From Ceratothoa steindachneri (Eukaryota; Arthropoda; Malacostraca; Isopoda; Cymothoidae): DNA of 64,000 nucleotides. The notes below the pieces were generated by a model. It saw only the letters and a program-made list of their open reading frames with translations, was not told the DNA's origin and did not search any database. Position numbers and translations under genes: made by a program. Location of the stretch: positions 220,357,997 through 220,421,996 of the forward strand of contig OZ018317.1 in NCBI GenBank assembly GCA_963969495.1, in the 5' to 3' direction. Shown one piece after another: positions 20,340-32,203 of the stretch (the first letter of the stretch is position 1; each line of letters starts with the position of its first letter).

Positions 20340-21450
20340 GGAATACAAAATTTAAGCAATATTCAGAGAGCATTGGGAACAATTTGTAAAATAAACGAGG
20401 AAGAGAATGCTTGTTTTGCATATCGAGTTTAAACATCCGATAATAGTCGCGCTAAACGACATCATAGAAAGGATGCACCTGTAGTATAAAATTGAACAGC
20501 GCGAAGACGGCAATAAAGGAGAAATTGTAATGGAGAAGATAAAAAGTACCCTCCATTAAGACCTCAATAAACTAAATTGCACAAAAGGGACACAATGTTT
20601 GCTAAATGAGATGCTAAACACCTTCACTGCCTGTATGAATAGAAGCTATTTCCCTGGAGAACACAAAGTAGCTAAAATTATATTCATAGCTAAACAGAGA
20701 AAGTTGCCAGCGCGAAAAAAGAGCTACCGCCCAATTTCCCTCCTGGAATTTGGACGCAAGCTCTTTAATAAAATTCTTAACAAGAGGCTCTTCGGATACT
20801 TGGAAGAAAATTAATTATTCAATTAACATCATTACGGCTTCATAAAAAGACGAAGCACGGAGATGGCAATCTGCATAATAACTGAGAAGCTTTACCAAAC
20901 GAAAAGAGACGGGAGCTACATGGACATTGTATGCAAGCAGGTTTCGAAGGTATTCGATAAAGTGTGGCAGTGGGGATTCCAATACAAGATCGTACAACTT
21001 GGATTAAACAACAACTTAGAGAAAATTCTCTTCTATTTCGTATTAGAGAGAAAGGTGTATATCAGTATAGGGGTAAATAACAGCCTAAAATTTTACATGC
21101 AGGCAGGATTACGGCAGAATGGCTGTCTTTCTTTCCTACTCTACTCGATATGCACTATAGATATCCCAGAACAAAGTAACCCCACTAGCCTTAAACTACA
21201 GTTGACTGACGATTTAAGTCAATCAATCCAATGTCCGTACTAGAATGTGGCCATGTAAGCTCGGATGACTACCGGAGTAATAAATTAAATGGCCCTAGTA
21301 AGGCAATCATGGTTTACCCAGTCTCCACACTTCACTGCGAATGTAAAGCGCAACCAATTGGCGCAACAAATGGTATAGTGCAAAAGCATATACCTAATTA
21401 CCCGAACATGCAGAGGAGGGAGGAAGAGGCAAGAAGATATGTATAGATCA
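20340..21450 (+). pseudogene. Reverse transcriptase of LINE copy A
   Basis: A FREHWEQFVK block (20,362-20,392) matches FREHWKGVF of copy C. KKSYRPISLLEFGRKLFNKI (20,718-20,777) is the RPISLL motif. The next open segment has AICIITEKLYQTKRDGSYMD, then VSKVFDKVWQWGFQYKIVQL (the AFDKVW motif), AGLRQNGCLSFLLYSI (about 21,100-21,150, replacing the usual AGLAQGGCLSP) and LTDDLSQSI (21,201-21,228) at the position of the catalytic YADD. The first residue of YADD is changed but both aspartates remain. Stops at the ends of each segment and loss of the endonuclease make it inactive. Confidence 0.8.
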
Positions 21451-21459
21451 GCAAAGATA

Positions 21460-22250
21460 CCACGAATCAACATAGTACTACAGGAACGAACAAGGGAAGT
21501 GCAATAAAAAGATATTGCAAATATTAGGAGCAGAAGGCAGAGAGCTCATAGAAACAACCAAGAAGATCGAATCCACAACTGTTTCCCGAGCTATGCGAAT
21601 ATACTGGAAAGGGCCAAAGACCAATCGAGTTGTGCTTAAAGATAAAAGGAATAATATCGTTAACGACAACATACCTCGAGTTGTAAAGAAAACGATTATA
21701 AACAACAAAACCTAAAAATCTACTACCGAATATGACACCCCTTGCTAAAAGGTGATAGCAATTAATAACGACAACGAATCACCCAAAAGGAATAACAAAT
21801 AAAGAAAGGATCCATTCAAGAAAAACAAACAGGTAACTAGACATAAAACAAAATTACATAAAAAACAACAAATATACAAGTAAGTAATGATTCAAAATAC
21901 AAACATACTAGTAAACAAACATAAACAACAATATACGAACGCACAAGTAAACAATCACATAAATAACAATATATGAACACCCAAGTAAACAAACTTATAA
22001 ATAACAATACAAGAACAAACAAAACGCAAAAATAACAAAATACTAACACAAATAATTGAATCAACATGTCAAAACACAAAAGACAAAAAAAAAACTGACA
22101 CAACACACAAAAAAAGCAACGAAAGAAATTTACAAGCAAAATAAATAAAAAAACATAAAAGTCAAAGGCTTGAATGCCTAAAAGAAAGCACATGACAAAA
22201 CATAAACAAACACATTTACAGACACCTGAACTCCAGGGGCCTTGCAAATC
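21460..22250 (+). other. A-rich 3' tail of LINE copy A
   Basis: A-rich sequence with repeated AACAAAC and AAATAAC words. Copy C has a comparable A-rich 3' region on its own strand (57,310-57,830). Confidence 0.6.
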
Positions 22251-22539
22251 TTCGACAGTTTTGTGTTTTCCCCGTTTTATCTATCTTTCACTACACACCT
22301 AACATTTTCTTCTTTACACAAATACATTACACAAATTTAATTTAATAGAGAACACTTCCTATAAATACTTAGAGAACAAGAAACCTATCGTAACTTTAGT
22401 GTAAGTTAATGTGCATCACCCATGATGATCTTCAAAAAGATTATACTATGAAAAGTGAAATTTTAAACACTGTAACATGGAAAGAAGAAATTGTTCTCAA
22501 TTCTTTTAAAATTTTCGAAAGAATGCATTAAATTTTAAT

Positions 22540-22765
22540 AATAATGGGCAAATTGGTTTCAAGGACACATAGCTCTACATTTCGCATTTAAATCGAACGA
22601 TATTATTCTCACCTTATATAAAGCGCTTGTAAGACCTCATTTGGAGTATGCGGTACAATTCTTATACATGCAAACGGACATTGTAACGTGTCCAATGTTA
22701 AGCGATGAAATTAATTGCTAAATTTATCATATAAATAAATCGTACGAAAAAAAGGATGAGGCACC
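22540..22765 (+). pseudogene. CR1/L2-like RT fragment
   Basis: Plus-strand translation reads DIILTLYKALVRPHLEYAVQF (about 22,598-22,662), the thumb-domain block also seen at 11,552-11,630 (FRPHLEYAVQFWSP). It is followed by decayed sequence. No other part of the element is recognisable here. Confidence 0.65.
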
Positions 22766-22769
22766 CTAA

Positions 22770-23340
22770 TTTACCTGTTCACTTATATAAATTATAACTC
22801 AATATTTTATATAGATAACACAGGTAGGAAAGCCAATGGAAGTATTACAGTAAATATGTTAATGAATGAAATCGATAAATTTAGTTTCAAATATGACCTT
22901 TAAGATATAATATTTGTACACGGAATTCGTTATCCTTATTACCTATTCCTTTTACCTGCCCTTCACTTTTAACCCAACCTTCTACCTTCTTTCTTGGGCT
23001 ACCCTCAAGTCATCTTAAGGCCTTTGCTGGTTCATAATTCGTCAAGGTTAGGATGTGTATCAAGTCACCTATGCCTTTGATGGGGACGTTTATCTTCATG
23101 TGGTATAAATTGGGGTTGCTCTTCTTCAGGAATGACTTAAAGGGCCGCCAACTTCAAAATTTGTGTACAAATATCTACTCATACTCAGTATATAATCTAA
23201 TTAACTCCAAATGAAAATTTCTTATAACTCACTGAGCACCCCTAACCTAACCTCACTCTCTTAGAGTCGAACGTCGATGCAACAGAGGATTGACTTTGCG
23301 GTGACGCGGGAAGGGAGCACGCCAGAAATTAGGGGATGGA
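22770..23340. other. AT-rich interval, nothing recognised
   Basis: No gene-like signal. The interval leads into the tandem duplication. Confidence 0.5.
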
Positions 23341-23345
23341 GATAT

Positions 23346-23621
23346 ATAGATCCCAGTACGCGGGTTAATTAATCAAAATCAAGTGCGGTTTGCCTAAATA
23401 ATAAATTCTTAGAGGATCTGGGTTTAGAGAAACTGATTGTAGAAAAATAACTTTACTATATACAAAGAAAATATTAGCAAAATATAGATCCCAGTACGCG
23501 GGTTAATTAATCAAAATCAAGTGCTGTTTGCCTAAATAATAAATTCTTAGAGGATCTGGGTTTAGAGAAACTGATTGTAGAAAAATAACTTTACTATATA
23601 CAAAGAAAATATTAGCAAAAT
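23346..23621. repeat. Near-identical tandem duplication, two copies of 138 bp
   Basis: The sequence ATAGATCCCAGTACGCGGG begins at 23,346 and again at 23,484, exactly 138 bp later. The copies stay aligned to about 23,621 with a single visible difference (GTGCGG in copy 1, GTGCTG in copy 2). The near-identity shows a recent event compared with the decayed elements around it. Confidence 0.95.
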
Positions 23622-24540
23622 TAAATAAATGACAATAAATAAGATGAGATCCGGAGTACAAAGTGAGGGAAGGGTACAAATGCCTCGACGGGTACGAGAG
23701 TCCGAGAGAGGATGTACGGTGCTTGCTTCCAGGGAAAGGGGGAGAGTGCAAATAATGGGGAGACTCACGTAAAGCCTAATTTAACTAGGGGCTTTGCAGA
23801 CGACGAGGAAGCGGGGCGCTGCAAAGTTCCACTTGTAAAATTCCTTCTTCTTTAACCTCCTTGAGAAAGGAACCAGGGAGTACTCCAGACGAGAACGAAG
23901 TCGATACCCGAATGATAGACGTCTGTCCGTGTCTATCGTATGTCAGGCGGGAACTCTGGCCTTAGGGACGAGCGAGGCCGGGTAGAGATGTGACGCGTCG
24001 CGTTCGTCGCTGGAAGCCGTTGGGAGGCGGAGCAGGGCGTACGCGGCTGTACGTGGCTGCTAACCAAGACGGGGCTGTATGGTATTAATTTCTTAAAGCT
24101 TTTCCTGAAGTATTTATACTACCTTGGTGAAAGAGGGTCGTCAGAGGCCCCCCAAAGATGACGGTGATTTCATTAGACCTGGCACGCCAGTGGGGGAGGG
24201 GATATCCACGGCGAGCATCACAGGCTCGCGCAAAAGTCTTTGACGCAGTAGGTCTGGCGCCGATTAGGAGATGCGACGGAGGAGAAGGGGAACCCAACAC
24301 GGATCACACGGCCGTGCCACATTCTTGAGGCGGCTCTTTGGGTTCGACTGACCCAACTATTCTTGACAAAAACGCCGGGGTCATCTGATCGCGTGAAATT
24401 CTCGCTGCTCCCTTGAGGCTATTTGAGCCTGCAGGTGCATTTTTTCTCAGACGCCACGGGTAGACGTTGGGTTCTAGGGTATCCTTTCCTCTCTGACACT
24501 CACCTACTTTAATTTTACCAGAGCAGTATTTTTTCATCCT
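23622..24540. other. GC-richer block of unknown class
   Basis: Markedly higher G and C than either side. Minus-strand ORFs at 24,085-24,300 and 24,304-24,537 are open but have no domain I recognise. It resembles the other GC-rich blocks (12.9-13.9 kb, 26.8-28.3 kb) in composition only; no alignment between them was evident by eye. Confidence 0.4.
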
Positions 24541-25640
24541 TTTAAAAATTCATGTTTTCTTATTTTTATCAAGAGTTGGGGTGTATTTTAGAGGGGAGAG
24601 AAAGAATGAATGTTCTTAGCATTAAACGATGCCTTTAGACCGGACTCAGTGAAATCACAGTGCAAATCTAAGCAATTCACGAATGTTCACAAGTGCTCCC
24701 AACGATTTCAAGCAAACCATATTTTCAAGGATTTATAAAAACCAGAATAAAATTGTGACGCAATGGCGTCGGTAACGGAGTACAATGAAAAGTATAGTTC
24801 ATTTTTAGACCGTTTGAGTTCCCTTGTCATGTTGCCAGCCCTATAGCCAGATGTTATAGAAAAAAAACTTTGTATCACTTTAATTTATATCTTCCTAGGT
24901 GATGTTGGAAGCAGTTTGTTAAAGCAATTTCAGATGAGAAGAAATTAGATAAATATCTTTTTTGGTATGCACTAACGGTCAAGTAATATTTTTGGAAGTG
25001 TCAAAATGATATAACTAAAGTTAAGCTGGTTACATGTTAAGGTTATTTGTCACATTCACGTAAAATGAGAATAATTCTGCTAAAAAAAATTTCAAATGGA
25101 TATCCATGTCCACTTGTCGTTTTGGGAAGCAATAAGTTAAAGTGATCCGATAAATTGAAATCAGCTCTTTCTGGGCCCTTCATCACTAATCCTAGAACGT
25201 ATTCACAGATCAGGTCGAAGTGTAACTTCCTATCGTTAGTTTAATCGGCTTACCAGGGTTTGCGTAAGTAAATAAAAGCAATCTTAATAGTGACAAGTAA
25301 AGATAATCCATCTATTATATCAGACAAAGTAAATTTTTAGGTGTGAATTAGTGACAAGAAAGCCAATTACTCAGCGGGGGGGATGTTTTCTTTTCCATCA
25401 CACGTAAATTTTTATACATAAGTAAGTAATAATAAGTAGAGTATAAGTAGAGATATTATAAGGTTTCTTCAACACAAAAACAATGAAACAAACCATCTAC
25501 GTCACTTAAACACTTTTAAAGATAAGTCATTTCAAAGTTGACCTCATATAGAAAAAGCCATTTTTTCTTTTCATGGTGGATTATCTTTACTTGATCTGGA
25601 AAGAATTCGTGAATTATATCAGGATTTATTCCCACCATTC
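24541..25640. other. AT-rich interval, nothing recognised
   Basis: Background AT-rich sequence up to the hAT terminal motif at 25,648. Confidence 0.5.
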
Positions 25641-25889
25641 TCTGAACCAGTGTTCCTCAACCTTTTTTACCTCAGGGCGAACCTATAAAATGACCAAAAC
25701 TTTGAGGTACATCATTGATTTTATTATAGAAATATTAGTCATAAAATTTGAAAATAGGAAAGTGATAAAGTATCTTGAACTAACCATTTATTTTTTAGAC
25801 ATAACATTTTACAGTTAAGTATCCTAATGTGAAATATGTGATTAATGAGATTTGGAAATTTTGTGAATGTTTGGCCTTATATCTGATAA

Positions 25890-26812
25890 TTACACTTTCA
25901 TCTCTTCATTCTTGATATCTAAGCCACGATCAGTAAATATGGTAGCCAGCTTCTCCTCTTCTGTTACCGAAACGCCAACATTATCAGTTGAAATGTCTAT
26001 GAAAGGGTTATGAATCCAGTCGTATTGTTCGGTGTCTATTGAAAGAGAATAATAATTCATTTTACATTCAAGAATTGCTAAATGATCCTCGATTAAATTA
26101 ATTAAATCACCTAAATGCCCTTTTCTAACCAAATAAACTATTTCCAAACAGCCTGAAGAAGCCTTACTTTTCCAAACTGCTAGTTCTTTTCTGGAATGGT
26201 TTAATTTTGTCGAAAGATGAGAGAAAATTTCATTTCCATTTTGCATGCTCATGTTCAGACTATTCAAGTGCTGAAAAAAGTCCGTCAGATATCTCAATTT
26301 TGAAGTCCAAAACTCACATTTCAGAACACCAGAAAATTTACTTTTATTTTCTTTATCAAAAAATGCCAATAGTTCTTGACGAAGTTCAAACAAACAGCAG
26401 AGTACCTTACCACTTGATAACAATCTCAGTTCTCTATGCAAAAGTGAACGCTTGTCTTGTGAATCCATGTGTTCACAAAATAGCTTATATATGCGAGCTT
26501 TTACTGATCTAGTTTTAATGAAATTTACTATTCAACAACTTAATCAAAAACCTCTTTCAAATTAGTATCCAGTGTTTTTGCCATTAAGAGCTCCCTATAT
26601 AAGAAACAGTGATTTGTTAAGCTTTTGGTGTAGTGTGGCTTCACAAACGCTGCAAAATCTTTCATAGAACCCACCATTGATGGAGCTCCATCAGTACAAA
26701 CCCCGACACACGACTTCTAGGATAAATTCCATTTCTTAAAAGAATTATTTGAAATATTAAAAATATTTTTACTTTTAGTAGTGGTAAGCAATTCTTTAAA
26801 ACAAAGATACTA
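25890..26812 (-). pseudogene. hAT (ZBED5-like) transposase, central and C-terminal part
   Basis: The minus strand reads KELLTTTKSKNIFNISNNSF (about 26,740-26,800), then CVGVCTDGAPSMVGS (26,670-26,712) and AAFVKPHYTKSLTNHCFLYR (26,600-26,660). After stops, an open segment of 192 codons (25,890-26,468) begins near LHRELRLLSSGKVLCCLFEL, the equivalent of H-T-E-V-R-W-L-S-K-G-K-V-L-x-R-x-F-E-L. It continues with TDFFQHLNSLNMSMQNGNEI. This is the order seen in ZBED5/SCAND3-related hAT proteins. The ORF stops at 25,890 without the usual C-terminal hATC dimerisation block. RW of RWLS is changed to RL. Confidence 0.8.
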
Positions 26813-26829
26813 TTTAATATTTTATCTCC

Positions 26830-28315
26830 ATCAATAAAATAAATAAAGCCGAGCAGTTACGTTTAGTTGGTTGTCGGTTTATTCACCAACTTGGAGTGCA
26901 AACTATGAATCCTGAATATTAATACAGCAAATAATTTCTTCAATATCGTTGGACATTTATAGAATACGCCCTGTCGTGGTATTGTAAGGGCCTAGTTGGT
27001 GTATATAGGTTTGTTACCTACTTGAATAACTCTTGATTACGTTTTCTCTAAGAGTACTATATTATTTTAGGTTATTTAATCTTTGAGGATTTCTAGTGCC
27101 ATGTCCAGCGTTTTGAGGGTTGAATTAAATACTACAAACATATATATCTTTAATTACAACATAAAAAAGTTAAATCTTAAAAAACAAACTATTCAGCTAT
27201 AAATAAACGAGTCTATGTTATAATTACTAATTTAAACCAAATGAATATAAAGTAATGGTTAACCCCAAGCTCACTTTAATATTGGACGCTAATGGACACA
27301 CAAAAATAATTGAATTTCTTTACCTTTAAAAAACCACACGTGAATCCGGCTGAAGAATGACCTTGGCCTTGGATCTTATGTAGACGGGAAAATGGTTTTG
27401 CAGTTAGGCGCGTGGGCGTGTTCACAGACGCCCAGCCGTTTGAATGGCGAGGAGACGTGCTTGAAGCAACAGGTGATTTCGGTGAAGATGACGGATGGCG
27501 TTAAGTATGTTGTCTTAGTCCGATGATTTAAGCAACGGGACCGTGAAGGTATGCTTTTTCCAATCTTCGGGTTAATCTTTGGATGCTTCGCACTGACGAG
27601 CGATGAGCAAAAAAGTGAATCCTTTGACGAATGGGGGGCAGGGGAGGAGGGAGATAACTTTGGGTATTCCTCAATGGCGAGGACTATCTCTGGTTTTTGA
27701 GCAAACCGAGATAGGGGGTTTCTCTCACGAGAGATGTATGAGAGTGATCTTCAATACAAAAGGGGTTAATTTTTCGGTGTGACACTAGGCACTGGCCCAG
27801 AATGAACTTCTTCTCTGTTCCGTTCTTTGATTGCCGGGCACTCTTGCCGGACTTCGTCGTGTCGATCTCTAACTCGATCTTCTACCTTCTTCTCCAGTTA
27901 TACACCTATATACTTCCCCGACCCCCTCAGGGTGGGGGAAGACGGGGAGATGAGGGTTTATGCATTACCTCTCACCTCTAACGAAGCTTCACCGAGTGTC
28001 TTTCACTTAGCCCTAAAGGCATCTTCTGGCTTTTAGGCACAGTTGCTATAATTTCTTCTATGACGCGAAATTAGATCCCAAATCTAAGGGGAAATAGTGC
28101 CTGTTTAAACATTGTTATTGCAACTGGTCTCATCCCTTTCGTATTTTTATGCTCGCTGGCACAGAAATCTGTTGATTCGTACTTCTCGTGTTTGCGGAGG
28201 CGTCTGGCACCCAACGGGTCAAGTGGAGAGGGGTGAGGGGGTTGAGTAATCGGGTTACACTGCCTAGCGCCAGGACGTTGTGGTACCTGAGCGAGGCATA
28301 TGTTTATTATGGTGG
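26830..28315. other. Insert of unknown class splitting the hAT gene
   Basis: About 1.5 kb lies between the KELLTTT block and the IPLSNDTVHRR block of one hAT transposase, so it is either a later insertion or a replacement of roughly 60 missing codons. Its right half (27,400-28,315) is GC-richer. Read on minus it contains a TATATAGG motif (27,905-27,915) in the middle, and AATAAA-like signals occur toward its left end. That layout (promoter inside, poly(A) signal near the end) would suit a solo LTR, but no TG...CA ends or target duplication were identified. Confidence 0.4.
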
Positions 28316-28800
28316 GTATCGATTTCCCTACAACGCCTATGGACAGTATCATTTGATAATGGAATTTAACTTATTTGTTTCTTTGCATTGTCTCTTAAAA
28401 TAAAGTATCTGACTTGATTCTTATAGCTATCATTTCCGATATTTTATAAGAAACAATTTTAGCTTTCCCAGATACCGTTGCTCAACTTTTAAAAGCAACT
28501 GCTTTCTTTGTTTGGTGCTGAAGTAATATTTTAAAATAAAATGTCTATTCCTGAAGACTGCACTGTGATGTTTTGAAAATGTTTACTTAATTTACTAGGA
28601 AGCATCGACTCGTTTGACATTCTGCATCCACAAACCAAACACAATGGCTGAGGTTGATTTTCATCTCCAGCCCACGTGAATCCATATATTAAATAACTTT
28701 TGTCGTATTTACGATTGGGTCTACTCTTACTTTCTTGGATGGACGCTTCATGTCACTTGAAATAATTTCAGTATTAGAATAAACTTATTCATTGATAAGT
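28316..28800 (-). pseudogene. hAT (ZBED5-like) transposase, N-terminal part with BED finger
   Basis: Minus-strand translation starts near RKYDKSYLIYGFTWAGDENQ (28,650-28,710), then PQPLCLVCGCRMSNESMLP and SKLSKHFQ (28,575-28,650). This supplies the C-x2-C and the first His of a BED zinc finger. Further along, IPLSNDTVHRRCREID (28,322-28,366) is the L-S-N-x-T-V-x-R-R block that follows the BED finger in ZBED5-type hAT proteins. Frameshifts lie between the two. The chain then breaks at the foreign block and resumes at 26,812. Confidence 0.8.
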
Positions 28801-30457
28801 TTTTTACTTAAAATATCTATCCATTGTATGGGTAGTTCAGTTTTTTTAAGTATAATTCAATGTCTTGAACGAGAACTTTAAACAAATAATGCAGCAGCAC
28901 TTGGGTATCTATTCAGCTATTGACTAGCTGACTTACCAGATTCGCAAAAGACCTTGCATTTAAATATGACAATGAAATCATTGTCACGAATTATAAATCC
29001 TACTTGACCTGTCATCTACCATATGGTAGATTTTTAACCTTCATTACTGTATTTTTGGTGTAGTCAAATTAATTCTACTTACAACTCATCTCAGGGTTAA
29101 ATAAATATTAGCAGGATAGAAATTTATAGAAAATGTTTTTTCTTGATTGAGATATCGAAATCAGTAATGAATGATTTAAATCACCAGGAAAAGGAAAAGG
29201 GAAAGAATTATCCATTGCTTCTTTAAGATTAATGAATTTATCTCACAGTTCAAAATGTCAAGTGTCGAAGACCTGAATCAGACCTGGAAACCAGGTACTT
29301 GGTCCCTCTAAAATATATTAAAATCATACAATTTTTTAAAATATAAACATATTACATAAAGTACATCTTCGGTTATCATGGGGCGAACCATTTGAGAAAC
29401 ATTGCTCTCAACTCTCGTCGATAGAATGATTGCGCCGTTAACATTACCATCCCTTGCTCTCAATGGACTTATAAACCAATTTCTTGTTCTGTTAATTGAA
29501 AAGTTATACAAAATTTCCCGAAATGTTTCTTTTCAAAGGGGTTGCGTTTTAATTGGCGGAAAGCAAAAAAGAACCAGTAATAGAATAAATGTGAACAAAA
29601 AAAGAACGACTCGAAAAGAAGAATGATCACTTCAGCTCATCTACGTGCAGATAACGGATTTCATTTTGCAATATCTTAAGATGTTGGGTTCCGTAACTTT
29701 ACATAACCTACCAATGTCATCCGATGTAGGTATATGTGCGTTACGCATATTATTTAACATAGTTTACTCTATATATGGTTCGAAAGACGATAAATGTATT
29801 AACATAATCTCATATATAAAGTACTAGTTTCAAATCATGCAACATAACTTGTAGACGACTCTATTTCAGTTAATTTAAGCATTTATTAAAACTTTCTCCA
29901 TCTTCCACGAAATTTTTGCTTTTTTCTTATAATAATAAAAATAAATTGAAGTATATCGAATTTCTTTAATTGTGGAAAATCGATGTTTGTAGACTATGAG
30001 AAGTTTAGATTAAAGAGAAGCAATTTTAAGTTTTCGTCTCCGGAAAAGTTAATAAGGTATCGGACTACGATGAGGAGGACAATTTGCATAGGAAATGTGA
30101 GAGCGAGTCAGAAAACGACAGTTTTCATCTTCTAAATTCGCTTTTCTGCGTCAGCAAAGTTCCTGGCTAGTTCCAAATCATGTTGCCGTTTCTTTGCGAA
30201 AAGTTAAACCCAATCTTATCCCACTAAAGACCACTATTTAAAGTATTTTACATGAAAACGATACATTTTTTAAGCAAGTTTGCAAAAAAAGACTAAATCC
30301 CATTGTCTGCGTTATTTTTAAAAATATATGACCCAAATGTAGTTTGAAAATAATAAAAAAGGCAACGCTAGTTCCAAATTTTCAGTCTTGCTACGCTCTA
30401 TTTATAGTCATAGTAACAAGTTTAGAGACTATATTTTCCATATAAGAAAACCAGGTA
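28801..30457. other. Interval with no recognised gene
   Basis: AT-rich; ORFs up to 74 codons lack domains. The right end of the hAT element should be in here, but no match to its left terminal motif was found. Confidence 0.5.
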
Positions 30458-30905
30458 ATGGCATCGCCACCTCCCCTAAGGGGGGAAGTTTGCGCTTCGC
30501 TACTAAAATTAAAATTTAAAATCTAAAAAAAAGCAGCCATGGTTAAATTTATTTAAATTTTCTGAACTTCGCCAATTATAATAATTTTAGAGGGGAAATC
30601 TAAACTAAATTTCTGCTCTTTTAAAATATCACGTTGCTAAAATATAGAGTTATAAAAGAAGATATATAAAAATAAATTTCAGGAACTTCACCATTTGTAA
30701 TTCTTTGAGTTTTAAAAAATTCACAAAATTTCGATACTTAGATTTATTTTTGAACTTCACCATTTTGTTTTTTTGATTTTATAAAAAAAATTATTAGAAA
30801 TAACTTTGAAACATAAGTCATAACCAAACTAAGATGAAATTATTATTCAAATGCTCAAAAAATCCCCTTCTTAAATTATAGAGTTAGTGATGATGATGAA
30901 GTATA
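30458..30905. repeat. Left terminal inverted repeat of the Tc1-like element
   Basis: It pairs with 33,450-33,873. Shared marks in order are a GC-rich tip with CTCCCC/GGGGGG self-complementarity, CTGAACTTCGCCAATTATAA, ATCACGTTGCTAAAATATAG, and GAACTTCACCATTT occurring twice, ending at GAGTTAGTGATGA. The GC-rich tip contrasts with an extremely AT-rich remainder. Confidence 0.9.
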
Positions 30906-30969
30906 TCAGAAAGAAAAATATAAACAATTAGAGCTCATAGTATTAATAAATAGAGTCAATTGATGCAAG

Positions 30970-31935
30970 CAGTCAATATTTACAATGATGTCCCTTGTTG
31001 TTCGGGTCTATTTCGATTCGTTTTGATATGCTAGAGGCCAAATTTGTGATGATTTTTTGACTTATATTGTTCCATATCTGTTCAACAAGCTCCCACAACT
31101 GCTTACAATTGGATGTCTTCTCTTTATCAACCGCCAGTTTGATTATCGCCCACAAATTCTCTATCGAATTAAACTCTGGCGAATTCCTCGGCCAAGGCCC
31201 ATAAGTTCGATGTTATTTTCAGCCAAGAACTTTGTAATTGCTTTGCTTTGTGACAAGGTCCGCCATCATACTGAAAGAGACAGCTATCATCCCCAAGTCG
31301 GTCCTAAACTGTTGTGAAAAGGTGTTGATGAAGCACGTTTTGGTACCATTTTTAGTTTATGGTAGCGTCTCGGGGCAACCTTGCTAGTACTTTAATTCCT
31401 TTAGAGAAGAAGCAACTCAAACATCTAATTTCCACTGTTTCACTCTGAGCACGACCCGACTTTTGAATGCACTTTCATTTTCTCTCCCTAATTATGACTT
31501 TCAAGAAGTTCCAAACAAGTGGAGGGGCACCTTATCAGAGAAAATCACTTTGCCCCTCTTTAACAATCTATTCTTTCTACTTTCAACAAAAGTGAAGCCT
31601 ATCCGTAAGATTGATCTTGGTAAGATGAGGTGTCTTCGCAGTCCTTCTCGATTTGGGACAATTGTGGGAAAGTTTCCATCAAAACTGTTCACTCTGATCT
31701 TTCACATCTGCTTCTTTCCAATCATGAGCAAGCTTGGCATTAGAGGCAACCCCATCCTTGAGCTAGGACCTTACCAGAAGGCGACCTTAGCGTTCATTTA
31801 ATGTTCTAGGCCGTTCAGAAGACTTGTCCCAAGAGGGTTATACGTATTTTTACACTTATTAATGATCTTAAGATGGTGTTTCTTGGGGCCACTTTGGTGC
31901 AGATCAACATTGGTTGTACGCTTTTATTTGCAAAG
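30970..31935 (-). pseudogene. Tc1-like transposase inside the long-TIR element
   Basis: Minus-strand reading gives, N to C, a second helix-turn-helix-like stretch (SGPKKHHLKIINKCKNTYN, about 31,850-31,905), and the HFC-like and KVPRRYDKLKMV regions. Then comes LFQYDGGPCHKAKQL (about 31,230-31,275), the QxDxxPCHKA block with the second catalytic Asp. FLAENNIELMGL follows, then PWPRNSPEFNSIENLWAI (31,145-31,200) with the final Glu of DDE. The last open segment, KLAVDKEKTSNCKQLWELVE and IWNNISQKIITNLASSISKR, ends at 30,973. At least four frame breaks make it inactive. Confidence 0.8.
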
Positions 31936-32203
31936 ATTCCTTTTTGAAATGGAAAATATTCAAACACATATTTTTACCCCCAAATATTACGAAATAGATT
32001 ATAATTGCCCATTATTATTCATTTAAACTATATTTTTCATCATTTTGCCATTTGGATCGAATAGCAAACTCCAGCAACTGGAACTCTCCTCTTCGTATTT
32101 TTAAAATGGTGACTTTTGATAAACCTAAAATATTTTAAAAATTAGAATAATTATTACTCGCATGTAAATTTTAAAAACGAATGAAAATATAAAAATATAT
32201 ATT

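Larger units (their letters stand above)
18760..22250 (+). mobile_element. Gag/RT LINE family, copy A (plus strand, internally deleted)
   Basis: ORF1 (about 18,850-19,740) and the RT part of ORF2 (about 20,340-21,450) are followed by a long A-rich 3' tail to about 22,250. ORF1 and RT blocks match copies B, C and D on both sides of the window. The space between the end of ORF1 and the FREHW block of ORF2 is about 0.6 kb here but about 1.15 kb from the ORF2 start to that block in copy C, so most of the endonuclease is missing. Many stops; inactive. Confidence 0.75.
25648..28800 (-). mobile_element. ZBED-type hAT transposon, interrupted
   Basis: The left border motif CAGTGTTCCTCAACCTTTTT (25,648) has the CAGTG-x-TTCTCAACC form of hAT ends. 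The transposase is on the minus strand, with its N-terminal BED finger near 28,640 and its C-terminal part ending near 25,890. The two halves of the gene are separated by a foreign block at 26,830-28,315. The right terminal repeat was not found. Confidence 0.7.

Noticed and set aside
21837..22247. 136-codon minus ORF rich in Phe, Leu and Cys
   Set aside because: It is the complement of the A-rich tail of LINE copy A; the hydrophobic composition comes from T-rich sequence.
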